The notes: generated by a model not told the origin, from the sequence alone. Counted from the first letter of the stretch, positions 45,088-54,279 are shown. The stretch: 64,000 bases of DNA from Chloroflexota bacterium (GCA_020850535.1 JADZEM010000223.1:16135-80134), one strand, 5' to 3'. Numbers and translations: made by a program.

Positions 45088-46217
45088 GGCCCAGCAACAG
45101 GCGGCGGTTTCTGCTTCTGGCGCTGGCCGTCCTGGTGCTGCTCGGGTTCACGCACCCCGTCCGGGTGGGCTTCCTGGCCCTGGCGGTCTTGCCCTCGGCC
45201 ATCGGCACGCTGCCGTTCGATCCGCTGACCCGCCTGACGCCGCCGCCCCTCCGCGAGCGCGTCGCCTTTGCGTACCCGGTGGGGACCGTCGAGGCCGACA
45301 TCTACAGCCCCGGACGTGGCGGCCCCCATGGCGCCATCGTGCTGCTGCTCGGGGCGCGGCCCGTCGATCACGATGAGCCGCCGCTGGTGCGCTTCGCGGA
45401 GGGGATGAGCCGCACCGGGCTGGTGGTGATGGTGCCGGTCTCGTCGGGCCTGTCCGAAGGCCGCATCCAGCGCGAGGAGATCGACGCGCTGGTGCTGGAG
45501 GTCGAGACGCTGCGCGCCCGCCCCGACGTGGACCCGGCCCGTATCGGCGTGCTCGGATTTTCGGTGGGCGGGTCGGTGGCCATCGAGGCGGCGGCAGATC
45601 CCCGGCTCGACGGCAAGCTGACGTTCGTCAACGCGTTCGGCAGCTACTTCGACACGACCGACTTCGTCCGGGCGATCTCGACGCGCAGCCTGGCCTACGC
45701 CGGCATCGACGAGGTCTGGGAGCCAGACCCGCTGGTGCTGTTCGTGGTGGCCCGGCAGATGGTGGATACGCTGCCGTACGCGCCCGACCGCGACATCCTC
45801 GACCGACTCTACCTCCAGGGCGACATAGCCGCCCGCGCCGATGTCGGCTTCATGTCGCCGGCCGGCCGCGCTGCCCTGGCCCTGCTCGACGGCCTGCCGC
45901 CAACCGAGACCGAGGCCGCCCTGGCGCAACTGCCACCCGAGACGCTGGCCCGCCTCCAGGCGATCTCGCCGTCACGCAGCATCGAGCGGGTCAAGACGCG
46001 CCTCTTCCTGATGCATGACCTGGGCGATCGTGTCGTGCCGTACACCGAGACGCGGCGGATGGCCGCAAAGACGCCTGCGGCCATCCTGGAGCGGTATGCC
46101 GAGTTCGACCTCTTCGACCACGTGATGCCCAATCGACCGCCAGCCGACTGGTCGTTCTACGTTGAGCTGGTGCGGCTGTTCCGCCAGTTTCACGGCGTTC
46201 TCACGTACGTCCTGTAG
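45084..46217 (+). CDS. Membrane-anchored alpha/beta hydrolase
   Basis: 377 residues. The N-terminal hydrophobic stretch (FLLLALAVLVLLGF, then a second one) anchors the protein. The nucleophile elbow is GFSVGGSVA (Ser), the acid is in HDLGDRVVPYTE, and the His is in DLFDHVMP. It resembles dienelactone-hydrolase/peptidase-type folds; substrate unknown. The GTG start at 45084 overlaps the stop of the cyclase gene (GTGA), so the pair is translationally coupled, suggesting a functional link. Confidence 0.82.
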   Translation: MRPSNRRRFLLLALAVLVLLGFTHPVRVGFLALAVLPSAIGTLPFDPLTRLTPPPLRERVAFAYPVGTVEADIYSPGRGGPHGAIVLLLGARPVDHDEPPLVRFAEGMSRTGLVVMVPVSSGLSEGRIQREEIDALVLEVETLRARPDVDPARIGVLGFSVGGSVAIEAAADPRLDGKLTFVNAFGSYFDTTDFVRAISTRSLAYAGIDEVWEPDPLVLFVVARQMVDTLPYAPDRDILDRLYLQGDIAARADVGFMSPAGRAALALLDGLPPTETEAALAQLPPETLARLQAISPSRSIERVKTRLFLMHDLGDRVVPYTETRRMAAKTPAAILERYAEFDLFDHVMPNRPPADWSFYVELVRLFRQFHGVLTYVL

Positions 46218-46406
46218 GCTAGAGTGCGCCGGGCCATGGCGCGGAACATGCGTAGTGGGACAGCGCCGCTTGCGAGATACGAGCTAGAACGCGGTGACAC
46301 GGTCTGCGATAATGGCGACCGGCAGGGTCCGCCGCGCATAGTGGGCGGTTCACAGATTCGGGATCTCGGTCGGCTTCGGGGCCGCCTGGAGCTGGAGGAC
46401 GTCGGC

Positions 46407-47720
46407 GTGAGTGTCGTAGCAGTCATTCTGGCTGGTGGACAGGGAGAGCGCCTGTCCGTGCTCTCGGTAAAGCGTGCGAAGCCCGCCGTCCCGTTCGCGG
46501 GGAAGTACCGCATCATCGACTTCGCCCTGTCGAACTGTGTCAACTCGGGCATCTACCACGCCGCCATCCTGACGCAGTATCGCCCGCACTCACTCCACGA
46601 CCATATCGGCGTGGGCAAGCCGTGGGATCTCGACCGGGCGCGCGGCGGTGTGCGGTTGCTCCAGCCGTACCTGGGGCGGCGCGAGTCCGACTGGTATAAG
46701 GGCACGGCGGATGCCGTCTTCCAGAACCTTCCGATGCTTGCGGACTGGAAGATGGACCTGGCCCTGATCCTGTCCGGCGATCACATCTACAAGATGGATT
46801 ACGGGAGGATGATCGACTTCCACCGTGACAACAAGGCCGACGTAACGGTCGGCGTCATGGAAGTCCCCATCGATGAGGCCCACCGCTTCGGCACGCTGAT
46901 CGTGGACGACGACGGCCGCGTCACCGAGTTCGACGAGAAGCCGCCGGAGCCGCGCAGCAACCTGATCTCGATGGGCATCTACGTCTTCAACCCCGAGATC
47001 CTGACCCAGCGCCTGACCGAAGACTCGCGGATGCGCGGCTCGGCGCACGACTTCGGCAAGGACGTCATCCCGCGCATGGTCGGCATGGACCGTGTGTTCG
47101 CCTACCGCTTCGGCGACTACTGGCGGGACGTCGGCACCATCGCTTCCTACTGGGAAGCGAACATGGGCCTGCTCAAGGATCCGCCCGACTTCGAGATGTA
47201 CGATTACGACTGGGTCATCCACACCCGCAGCGAGGAGCGCCCGCCGGCCAAGATCGGAGCCGGGGCGAAGGTCGCGAACAGCCTGATCTCGCACGGTTGC
47301 CACATCCTCGGCACCGTCGAGCACAGCGTGCTCTCGCCGGGCGTGTTCGTGGCCGAGGGCGCCGTGGTCCGCGACTCGATCGTGATGAACGACTCGATCA
47401 TCGGGCGGAACGCGGTGGTGAACTACGCCATCCTCGACAAGGAAGTGGTGATCGGGGCGAGCGCGGTCGTCGGGTTTGGCGACGACAAGACGCCGAGCCG
47501 GATGGAGCCGAAGAACCTCTCGACGGGCATCTCAGTCGTCGGGAAGCGGGTCCGCATCCCCCCCGGGCTGCGGCTCGGCCGGAACGTCCGCGTGGATGCC
47601 GACGTGGTCGAAGCCGACTTCGAGCACGTGCCCCACGTGGACGGGATCATCGCCAGCGGCGAGACGGTGCTGGCCCCGAGCCGCCGCGAGGCCGTCCGCC
47701 CGAGGACACGAACAGCGTAA
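46407..47720 (+). CDS. glgC: Glucose-1-phosphate adenylyltransferase
   Basis: 437 residues making ADP-glucose for glycogen. VVAVILAGGQGERLSVLS, KPAVPFAGKYRIIDFALSNC and YKGTADAVFQNL are diagnostic; SGDHIYKMDYGRMIDFH holds the catalytic Asp; a C-terminal left-handed beta-helix (SVLSPGVFVAEGAVVRDSIV) follows. The GTG at 46407 has GGAGG eight bases upstream. No glgA or glgB is adjacent. ADP-glucose could also feed the glucosylglycerate synthase encoded at 30648-32759. Confidence 0.94.
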   Translation: MSVVAVILAGGQGERLSVLSVKRAKPAVPFAGKYRIIDFALSNCVNSGIYHAAILTQYRPHSLHDHIGVGKPWDLDRARGGVRLLQPYLGRRESDWYKGTADAVFQNLPMLADWKMDLALILSGDHIYKMDYGRMIDFHRDNKADVTVGVMEVPIDEAHRFGTLIVDDDGRVTEFDEKPPEPRSNLISMGIYVFNPEILTQRLTEDSRMRGSAHDFGKDVIPRMVGMDRVFAYRFGDYWRDVGTIASYWEANMGLLKDPPDFEMYDYDWVIHTRSEERPPAKIGAGAKVANSLISHGCHILGTVEHSVLSPGVFVAEGAVVRDSIVMNDSIIGRNAVVNYAILDKEVVIGASAVVGFGDDKTPSRMEPKNLSTGISVVGKRVRIPPGLRLGRNVRVDADVVEADFEHVPHVDGIIASGETVLAPSRREAVRPRTRTA

Positions 47721-47730
47721 GTGTAGTTGC

Positions 47731-47788
47731 CAGTCATCAGTGTTCAAGTATCAGAGGACGTTGCCTGACAACTGAACACTGATGACTG
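47731..47788. repeat. Inverted repeat between convergent glgC and mocR genes
   Basis: Two exact 16-base arms, CAGTCATCAGTGTTCA (47731-47746) and its complement (47773-47788), flank a 26-base loop. It begins just after glgC, and the last codons of the mocR gene run into it. It may act as a bidirectional terminator, although the words (CTGA, TGAC) suggest a dispersed low-complexity repeat. Confidence 0.8.
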
Positions 47789-49306
47789 ATACCTGCGCAC
47801 GGCTTCCCTGAGCCGCCGGATGCCCTCGCGGATGCCGTCCTCGTCCAGGGCCGCGTAGCCGAGGATCAGGCCCGGCCGCGCGGGTGGGCGCTGGTAGTAT
47901 GGCCGGGCGGGATAGACGGCCACGCCCCGCGCCGCTGCCTCCCGCGTAACGGCGTCCTCGTCGATGCCCTCGGCCAGCACGACGCGCAGGTAGAGGCCGG
48001 CGTCGCTGGGGCCAGGCTCGGCCAGCGGCCCGAGCTCCTGCGCCAGCGCGTCGAGCAGCGCAGCGCGCCGCCCGCGATAGACGCGCCGCATCCGCCGCAG
48101 GTGGGCCTCGAAGTGGCCGCCCTGGATCAGCTCGGCCAGCAATTCCTGCCCGGGCGTCGCCGTCTGGAGGTCTACCAGCCGCTTGGCCTCGGCGGCCAGC
48201 CGCACGAGATCGACCGGCGCCACCAGATACCCGAGCCGCAGGGCGGGGTAGAGCACCTTCGAGAAGCTGCCGACATACGCGACGCGCCCCGAGCGGTCCA
48301 GCCCCTGGAGCGCCTCCAGCGGCCGGCCGGCATGCCGAAACTCGCTGTCGTAGTCGTCCTCGACGATCAAGGCGTCCTGGCGCTCGGCCCAGCGCAGCAG
48401 ATCGAGCCGTCGGCTCACGGGCAGCGTCGCGCCGCTCGGGTACTGGTGCGACGGCGTGGTGTAGACCAGCCGGGCCGGCGTCTCGGGGAGCAGATCGACA
48501 CAGAGACCGTGCTCGTCCACGGGCACGTCGATCAGGGCGGCTCCCTGGGCCGCGAACACCCGCCGTGCGCCTGAGTAGCACGGGTCTTCGACGACGACCA
48601 CGTCGCCAGGGTCGATCAGCAGCCGCACTATCAGGTCGATGGCCTGCTGGGTGCCGTTGGTGATGATGACCTGCTCCGGGGTGCAGCGGACGCCGCGCGC
48701 CCGTCCCAGGTACTCGGCGATGGCCGAGCGCAGAGCCGGCAGGCCGGCCGCCGGGCCGTACCAGAGGTCATCGCGGTCAAGCTGGCGAAGCTGCCGGCCG
48801 GCGATGCGCCGCCAGGCCGCCAACGGGAAGTGGGTGGCGTCCGGCCGGCCGTGGCGGAAGTCGTAGGGCAGGGCGACCGGCGCGCCGAGGTAGGGGGTCT
48901 CGCCGATGCTGACCACGCGTCGGCCCCAGGCAGAGAGGCGGCCGGTGACAGGCGGCTCACCAGGGAGCGTGCTCTCTGGTGACTCACTTCCAGGGCGGGC
49001 GCGGTCTGCACCCGGCTGGAACGCCTCGTCGGGCAGGCTCGCCGCCACGTACGTCCCCGACCCGTGCCGGGCTTCCAGGTAGCCCTCGGCCAACAGTTGA
49101 TCGTACGCGCCGTGGATCGTGTTCCGCGCCACCCCGAGCATCAGGGCCAGCGCCCGGGTGGACGGCAGCTTGGCGCCCGCCTTCAGCCGTTGCTCCAGCA
49201 TGGCGGCGCGCAACGCTCGATACACCTGCCGATGGAGCGACTCAGGCAGGGCCGGATCGACGGCGACGACTAGATCGACGACGACCTTGCGCGCTGGCTC
49301 GACCAT
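47744..49306 (-). CDS. MocR/PdxR-type regulator (GntR helix-turn-helix plus aminotransferase domain)
   Basis: 520 residues. An N-terminal GntR winged helix (ESLHRQVYRALRAAMLE, LPSTRALALMLGVARNTIHG) is followed by a fold-type I PLP domain (about 140-500) with TNGTQQAIDLIVRLL, VEDPCYSG, DDYDSEFRH and the PLP Lys in SFSKVLYPALRLGY. Such proteins often regulate vitamin B6 or amino-sugar genes. ATG at 49306. The final residues RYQSSVFSCQATSSDT come from the inverted repeat that overlaps the 3' end and are probably not native. Confidence 0.92.
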   Translation of the reverse strand: MVEPARKVVVDLVVAVDPALPESLHRQVYRALRAAMLEQRLKAGAKLPSTRALALMLGVARNTIHGAYDQLLAEGYLEARHGSGTYVAASLPDEAFQPGADRARPGSESPESTLPGEPPVTGRLSAWGRRVVSIGETPYLGAPVALPYDFRHGRPDATHFPLAAWRRIAGRQLRQLDRDDLWYGPAAGLPALRSAIAEYLGRARGVRCTPEQVIITNGTQQAIDLIVRLLIDPGDVVVVEDPCYSGARRVFAAQGAALIDVPVDEHGLCVDLLPETPARLVYTTPSHQYPSGATLPVSRRLDLLRWAERQDALIVEDDYDSEFRHAGRPLEALQGLDRSGRVAYVGSFSKVLYPALRLGYLVAPVDLVRLAAEAKRLVDLQTATPGQELLAELIQGGHFEAHLRRMRRVYRGRRAALLDALAQELGPLAEPGPSDAGLYLRVVLAEGIDEDAVTREAAARGVAVYPARPYYQRPPARPGLILGYAALDEDGIREGIRRLREAVRRYQSSVFSCQATSSDT

Positions 49307-49494
49307 GCACGGATGATACGCCGTCCGTCTTCGGTGTCCGCCGCCGGCACCCGTCTCCCGCGGCCGATGTTGCAGTCCGTCGTCCGCAGCCCCCCGACCC
49401 GTGTCCGCTGCTGGTCGGCGATAATCAGGCGCGGGACGCCTGCGCCGGCCACGATGCCGTCGCCGCGGGCAGGCCACTGGCTGGAGGTGGGCGC

Positions 49495-50289
49495 GTGCAG
49501 ATGCGTGACGAGACCAGGGCAGCGCTGGCGGCCGTCGATGCCGGCTTGAAGCTGATGCGGCGGCGGGCCGGCGCCGATCAGATCACTTCGAAGGGCGGGC
49601 GTGACCTCGTGACCGCGACCGATGTGGCCGTCGAGGACGCGGTCCGCGCCAGCCTGCTGAGCGTCTACCCCGAGTGGACGGTCGTCGGGGAGGAGCGCGG
49701 GGGCGAAGACCAGATCGGCGACCGCCCGTACTGGCTGGTCGATCCGATCTGCGGGACGCGCAACTTCGCCTCCGACATCCCGATGTACGCCTGCAACGTC
49801 GCCCTGGTCAAGGATGGGCAGCTCCTGGTGGCGGCCGTCGGCGATGGCGGCACTGGCGAGCGCTACATCGCCGAGCAGGGCAGCGGCGCGTACATCGTCA
49901 AGCGCAACGGCCCCTACCCGATCCACGCCAGCGCCGACTCGCTGATCCTGAGCTTCTCGGCAGGCACCAGCAAGAAGGGCATGCGGCCAGATATCGGGGC
50001 GGACTTCACCTACGCCGCCATCAAGGCTGATAAGTGGGATCTGCGGATGCTCAGCACGACGCTCTCGATGGCCTACGTGGCCTCCGGGCGGCTGGCGGCC
50101 TACCTCCTCTTCGAGATCTCGTCGCCGGTCCACATCGCGGCGGGCGCGTTGCTCTGCCAGGAGGCCGGCGCGGTGGTGACCAGCGCGTTTGGCGAGCCGT
50201 GGACGGTGGCGCACAATTCGATCCTCTCGGCGGCCACCCCGGAGCTGCACGCCGAGATCAGCAGCGTCGTCGCGGCGACGGTCAAGTAG
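49495..50289 (+). CDS. Inositol-monophosphatase-family protein with altered metal site
   Basis: 264 residues. The fold is clear: KGGRDLVTATDVAVEDAVR, VVGEERGG, and WLVDPICGTRNFASDIPMY. The canonical DPxDGTxNF is DPICGTRNF, so the second metal Asp is Cys86, and the WDxAAG motif reads SPVHIAAG, with His213 for Asp. Both changes remove metal ligands, so classical phosphatase activity is doubtful. GTG at 49495 with GGAGG seven bases upstream. It precedes ccdA by 34 bases; no evident functional link. Confidence 0.85.
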   Translation: MQMRDETRAALAAVDAGLKLMRRRAGADQITSKGGRDLVTATDVAVEDAVRASLLSVYPEWTVVGEERGGEDQIGDRPYWLVDPICGTRNFASDIPMYACNVALVKDGQLLVAAVGDGGTGERYIAEQGSGAYIVKRNGPYPIHASADSLILSFSAGTSKKGMRPDIGADFTYAAIKADKWDLRMLSTTLSMAYVASGRLAAYLLFEISSPVHIAAGALLCQEAGAVVTSAFGEPWTVAHNSILSAATPELHAEISSVVAATVK

Positions 50290-50323
50290 CCGTCGTCCTG
50301 CTCGGACGCCATACGGACGGATC

Positions 50324-51073
50324 GTGGACGCACCGGCCCTCGCGCTCAACCCGCTGACCCTGCTGCTGGCGGCGGGGGCTGGCTTCCTGTCGTTTGTGTC
50401 GCCGTGCGTGCTGCCGCTGCTGCCGGCCTACCTCGGGTACATGACGGGGCTGACCTCGGAAGAGCTGCAGGGGCCGCAGTCCGCCGCCATGCGCGCCCAC
50501 ATCCTCGGACGGTCGCTGGCGTTCGTGCTGGGGCTGGCCGTCGTGTTCACGGCGCTGGGCGCGACGGCCTCGGCTGTCGGGCAGGCGGTGGCCGCCTACC
50601 ACGGCATCATTCTGCGCCTGTCGGGGCTGCTGGTGGTCGTCCTCGGGCTGCACACGCTCGGCCTGATCCGGATCCCGTTTCTCTACCAGCAGCGCCGCCT
50701 GAGCTACGGCGGCGCGGACGGCACCTACGTCGGGGCGCTGCTGCTCGGGGCGGCCTTCGCGACGGGCTGGACGCCGTGTATCGGGCCGTTCCTGGCCGGG
50801 CTGCTGGCGCTCGCAAGCCAGGAGCAGACGGTTGGCCAGGGGATGTTGCTGCTGTTCGTCTACGCGCTCGGGCTGGGCATCCCGTTCGTGCTGACGGGGC
50901 TGGCGCTCGGGGCGTCCGCGCCGCTGCTCAGGGCGCTCAAGGCCCGGCTGTACGCGCTGGAGCTGGTGAGCGGTTTCTTGCTGGTGGGGATGGGCCTGCT
51001 GATCTTCAGCGACCGCCTCTCGCTGATCTCGGCATGGCTGACGAACGTGTTCGGGATCGGGCTGGCGGCGTAG
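50324..51073 (+). CDS. ccdA: Cytochrome c biogenesis protein CcdA (thiol-disulfide transmembrane protein)
   Basis: 249 residues with about six membrane helices. The paired redox cysteines lie in FLSFVSPCVLPLLPAY and FATGWTPCIGPFLAG, as in CcdA, which carries reducing equivalents from cytoplasmic thioredoxin to the outside for cytochrome c maturation. No ResA/CcsB partner is adjacent. GTG at 50324 with a weak ribosome site, 34 bases after the IMPase-like gene. Confidence 0.93.
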   Translation: MDAPALALNPLTLLLAAGAGFLSFVSPCVLPLLPAYLGYMTGLTSEELQGPQSAAMRAHILGRSLAFVLGLAVVFTALGATASAVGQAVAAYHGIILRLSGLLVVVLGLHTLGLIRIPFLYQQRRLSYGGADGTYVGALLLGAAFATGWTPCIGPFLAGLLALASQEQTVGQGMLLLFVYALGLGIPFVLTGLALGASAPLLRALKARLYALELVSGFLLVGMGLLIFSDRLSLISAWLTNVFGIGLAA

Positions 51074-51118
51074 CCAGGCCAGCCGGCCGCCCTGGGACGC
51101 AACGACGCAGCCGCGGGC

Positions 51119-51147
51119 TTGACATCCCTCCGGGCAGCCCGTACACT
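51119..51147 (+). promoter_or_regulatory. Near-consensus sigma-70-type promoter of the lacI-dpp-sulfatase cluster
   Basis: TTGACA (51119-51124), 17 bases, then TACACT (51142-51147). A full-consensus -35, optimal spacing and four of six -10 bases make this one of the clearest promoters in the window. It reads toward the LacI-family gene at 51271. Confidence 0.85.
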
Positions 51148-51155
51148 GCGGTCCG

Positions 51156-51173
51156 GCAGTAATCGATTACTGC
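51156..51173. promoter_or_regulatory. 18-bp perfect palindrome, LacI-family operator
   Basis: GCAGTAATCGATTACTGC is a perfect palindrome with the central CG step typical of LacI-family operators. It starts nine bases after the -10 box, so bound repressor would block initiation. Autoregulation by the downstream LacI-type protein is the natural reading. Confidence 0.85.
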
Positions 51174-51270
51174 AGCTTGCGCGTGGCGGCGCGAGCACGG
51201 CGATGGCGCTGGAGTGTTGGGGGACGGTGGGGCGCATGACGGGGCGATGCTGCTCGCGGGTTGACCGGCC

Positions 51271-52314
51271 GTGACCGCGTACATCGTCGACGTGGCTCGC
51301 GAGGCCGGCGTCTCGGTGGCGACCGTCTCGCGGGTGCTGGCCAACACGGACTATCCCGTCAAAGAGGAGACGCGGCAGCGGGTGCTGGCGGCCGCCGAGC
51401 GCCTCAAGTACCAGCCGAATCGCCTCGGGCGGAGCCTGCGCGTCGGGCATTCGAGCGCGGTTGGCGTCTGCGCCACCACGTTCAACAACCCGACCTGGGT
51501 CGCGACCCTCGAAGGCATCATGCTCGCCTGCCGCGCCGTCAACCGGCAGGTACAGACCGTCACCACGTTCTCGGACCCGGCCGAGGAGCAGATCTACATG
51601 GATCTGTTCCTGCAAGAGCGCGTGGCCGGCGTCATCAGCTACTCGGCTGGCGCGCCACTCGACGCCTACGAGCAGATCCAGCGGGCCGGCGCTCCCGTGG
51701 TGGTGGTGAACCGACCCGTGCCGGGGCTGCGCGCCCCGCTCATCGAGCACGATTTCCCCGGTGGCTTTGCGTCGGCGCTCCGCTACCTCGCAGATCGCGG
51801 GCACCGGCGGATCGGCGCGGTGCTCCCGTACCGGTCGGCCTACTGGGGCGGCCATGAGGCCAACTGGAACGGGGCCTTCGAGCGGCTCGGGATCGAGCCG
51901 ATGCCGCACCTCGTCCGCCACATCGACGCCACCCTCCAGACCGACGTCATCCATTGCGTCGTCTCGGAGCTGCTGGCGCTGCCCGAGCCGCCAACGGCGA
52001 TCTACACGGCCGGCGCGATGTCCACGCTGGTGGCGATGCGGCTGATCCAGTTCGCCGACGACGCCGCCGTCCGAGATATCGAGCTTGTCGGCACCGGCGA
52101 CCGGCGCTGGGAGTTCCTGTATCCGCCGTCGTTGCCGTTCGTCTGCCTGGACTCGTACGGGCTGGGAACCGTGGCGGCGGGCATGCTCAACGACCTGATC
52201 GACGGGAAGGGCGATATGTACCAGGACAGCGTGACCAGGGTAGCCGTCAGCTTTGTCGACGCGACATCGCGTGCCGAAGCATTGCCCAGCGGCCGCCGCG
52301 GCCTGCCTGACTGA
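51271..52314 (+). CDS. LacI-family transcriptional regulator
   Basis: 347 residues. The helix-turn-helix VDVAREAGVSVATVSRVLAN and hinge RLKYQPNRLGRSLR are canonical; a periplasmic-binding-protein-like effector domain follows (GVISYSAGAPLDAY, HRRIGAVLPYRS). The effector is probably a sugar or oligosaccharide imported by the ABC genes that follow. GTG start without a clear ribosome site. It lies downstream of a near-consensus promoter and perfect operator, so autorepression is expected. Confidence 0.93.
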   Translation: MTAYIVDVAREAGVSVATVSRVLANTDYPVKEETRQRVLAAAERLKYQPNRLGRSLRVGHSSAVGVCATTFNNPTWVATLEGIMLACRAVNRQVQTVTTFSDPAEEQIYMDLFLQERVAGVISYSAGAPLDAYEQIQRAGAPVVVVNRPVPGLRAPLIEHDFPGGFASALRYLADRGHRRIGAVLPYRSAYWGGHEANWNGAFERLGIEPMPHLVRHIDATLQTDVIHCVVSELLALPEPPTAIYTAGAMSTLVAMRLIQFADDAAVRDIELVGTGDRRWEFLYPPSLPFVCLDSYGLGTVAAGMLNDLIDGKGDMYQDSVTRVAVSFVDATSRAEALPSGRRGLPD

Positions 52315-52394
52315 CGCGTGCCTGGGCGACGGAGGACGGAGCGTCCAGCCATTGATGCTCACGGGCCTCACACTGGAGATGTGGAGGGGGGACT

Positions 52395-53351
52395 TTGAGC
52401 ACCTACATCCTGCAGCGGCTGGCGCAGGCCGTGCCCGTGCTGATCCTGGCGTCCATCGGCGTGTTCCTGCTGCTGCACCTGGTGCCGGGCGACCCGGCCC
52501 TGCTGCTGGCCGGCCCGGACGCCACGCCCGAGGTGGTGGCAGCGGTCCGTCGCGATATGGGGCTGGATCAGCCCCTGCCGGTCCAGTACGCCGTCTGGGT
52601 GCAGCACGCCGTGACCGGCGACCTCGGACGGTCCTACGTCAGCCGTCTCCCGGTGACCCAGCTGATTCGCACGGCGCTGCCGGCCACCGTCGAGCTGGCG
52701 GTTGCGGCGTTGCTGATCGCCGTCGTGCTCGGCATCCCGAGCGGGATCATCTCGGCGGTCAGCCGGCAGCAGCCGCCCGACTGGATCATCACCATCGTCA
52801 ACGGGCTTGCCCTGGCGATCCCGAACTTCTGGCTCGGCATCATCATGGTAATCGTTTTCTCTCTCGTGCTCGGGTGGCTTCCGCCGGGCGGCCGTGTCGA
52901 GTTCCTGAGCGATCCTGGTGAGGCCTGGAAGACGCTGCTGCTGCCTGCGTTGACGCTCGGCCTGCATATCGCGGCGACGCTCTCGCGCTTCACGCGGGCC
53001 TCGATGCTCGAAGTGTTGCACGAAGACTACATCCGAACGGCCAATGCCAAGGGGCTGGCGAAGTCCATCGTGCTGCGCCGGCACGCCATCAGGAACGCCC
53101 TGATCCCGATTGTGACGGTGCTCGGCATCCAGTTCGGGCGCTTGCTGGGCGGCGCGGTCATCGTCGAGAGCGTCTTCGCGTGGCCGGGCGTCGGCCGGAT
53201 GGTGCTGCAGGCCGTCCTCAACCGCGACTACCTGCTGGTGCAGGGCGCGCTGTTGCTGCTGGTGGTGGCGTTCATCGCCATCAACCTGTTCGTGGACGTG
53301 CTGTACGGCGTGCTCGACCCGCGCATCCGTCTCGCGCACGGAAGGGGGTGA
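52395..53351 (+). CDS. ABC transporter permease, DppB/OppB type
   Basis: 318 residues with about six membrane helices. MSTYILQRLAQAVPVLILAS, HLVPGDPALLLAG and the EAA-like loop DYIRTANAKGLAKSIVLRRHA match the peptide/nickel/oligosaccharide (Opp/Dpp) permease family. The TTG start lies behind GGAGGGGG. It forms the channel with the next gene product. 80 bases downstream of the LacI gene. Confidence 0.93.
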   Translation: MSTYILQRLAQAVPVLILASIGVFLLLHLVPGDPALLLAGPDATPEVVAAVRRDMGLDQPLPVQYAVWVQHAVTGDLGRSYVSRLPVTQLIRTALPATVELAVAALLIAVVLGIPSGIISAVSRQQPPDWIITIVNGLALAIPNFWLGIIMVIVFSLVLGWLPPGGRVEFLSDPGEAWKTLLLPALTLGLHIAATLSRFTRASMLEVLHEDYIRTANAKGLAKSIVLRRHAIRNALIPIVTVLGIQFGRLLGGAVIVESVFAWPGVGRMVLQAVLNRDYLLVQGALLLLVVAFIAINLFVDVLYGVLDPRIRLAHGRG

Positions 53352-53354
53352 GGC

Positions 53355-54263
53355 GTGCAGGGGACGACGACTGTTGCGCTTCCGCGCGCTACCCGCGCCG
53401 AGCGGAAGCGCGCCTCCGAGAACTTCTACGTCAAGACGCTCCGCCGCCTGCTGCGTAGCCCTTCAGGCGTGATCGGCCTGATCGCCATGCTGGCGCTGCT
53501 GCTGACGGCGGCCTTCGCGCCGCTGGTCGCGCCGTACGATCCGCTGGCCCAGCATCCGGGGGCAGAGCTTGCGGTGCCGTCGGCCACGTACTGGGTCGGG
53601 ACGGACGAGTACGGACGCGACCTGTTCAGCCGCATCATCTACGGCTCGCGCATCTCCCTGTTCGTCGGGGTGCTGGCCGTCGCCATCGGCGGCGTGGTCG
53701 GCGTCACCAGCGGGCTGATGGCGGGCTACCGTGGCGGCTGGGTCGACGCCGTCATCATGCGCCTCTGGGACACGCTGCTGGCGTTCCCGGCGATCTTGCT
53801 GGGCATCGCCGTGGCAGCGGTGCTCGGGCCCGGGATCACCAACGCCGCGCTGGCGCTGGCCATCGTCAGCATCCCGCAGTTCTCGCGGATCACCCGCGCG
53901 TCGGTGCTGGGCGAGAAGCAGCGCGAGTATGTCCAGGCGGCGCGCTGCATCGGCGTCAGCGATCTCACGATCATTTTCCGCCACATCTTCCCGAACACGA
54001 TCTCGTCGCTGCTGGTTCAACTGAGCCTGGCGATGGCCTACGCCGTCTTGCTCGAAGCCGGCCTCAGCTTCCTGGGCCTGGGCACCCAGCCGCCGGAGCC
54101 GTCCTGGGGCTCGATGCTCAGCACCAGCCGGACGTACTTGCGGCAGGCGCCCTGGTACGCCGTGTTTCCGGGCATCGCGCTGAGCGTGCTGTTGCTCGGC
54201 CTGAACTTCCTGTCGGACGCCCTGCGTGACGCCCTGGACCCACGCCTCAGTCATCTGCGCTGA
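53355..54263 (+). CDS. ABC transporter permease, DppC/OppC type
   Basis: 302 residues. The N-terminal helix (SGVIGLIAMLALLLTAAFAP) and WVGTDEYGRDLFSRIIYGSR are the signature of OppC/DppC subunits; REYVQAARCIGVSDLTIIFRHI is the EAA loop that contacts the ATPase. GTG start three bases after the DppB stop. No ATP-binding subunit is encoded in the cluster, so ATPases from another locus must be shared. Confidence 0.93.
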   Translation: MQGTTTVALPRATRAERKRASENFYVKTLRRLLRSPSGVIGLIAMLALLLTAAFAPLVAPYDPLAQHPGAELAVPSATYWVGTDEYGRDLFSRIIYGSRISLFVGVLAVAIGGVVGVTSGLMAGYRGGWVDAVIMRLWDTLLAFPAILLGIAVAAVLGPGITNAALALAIVSIPQFSRITRASVLGEKQREYVQAARCIGVSDLTIIFRHIFPNTISSLLVQLSLAMAYAVLLEAGLSFLGLGTQPPEPSWGSMLSTSRTYLRQAPWYAVFPGIALSVLLLGLNFLSDALRDALDPRLSHLR

Positions 54264-54279
54264 TGGAGAGGAGAGCCCC

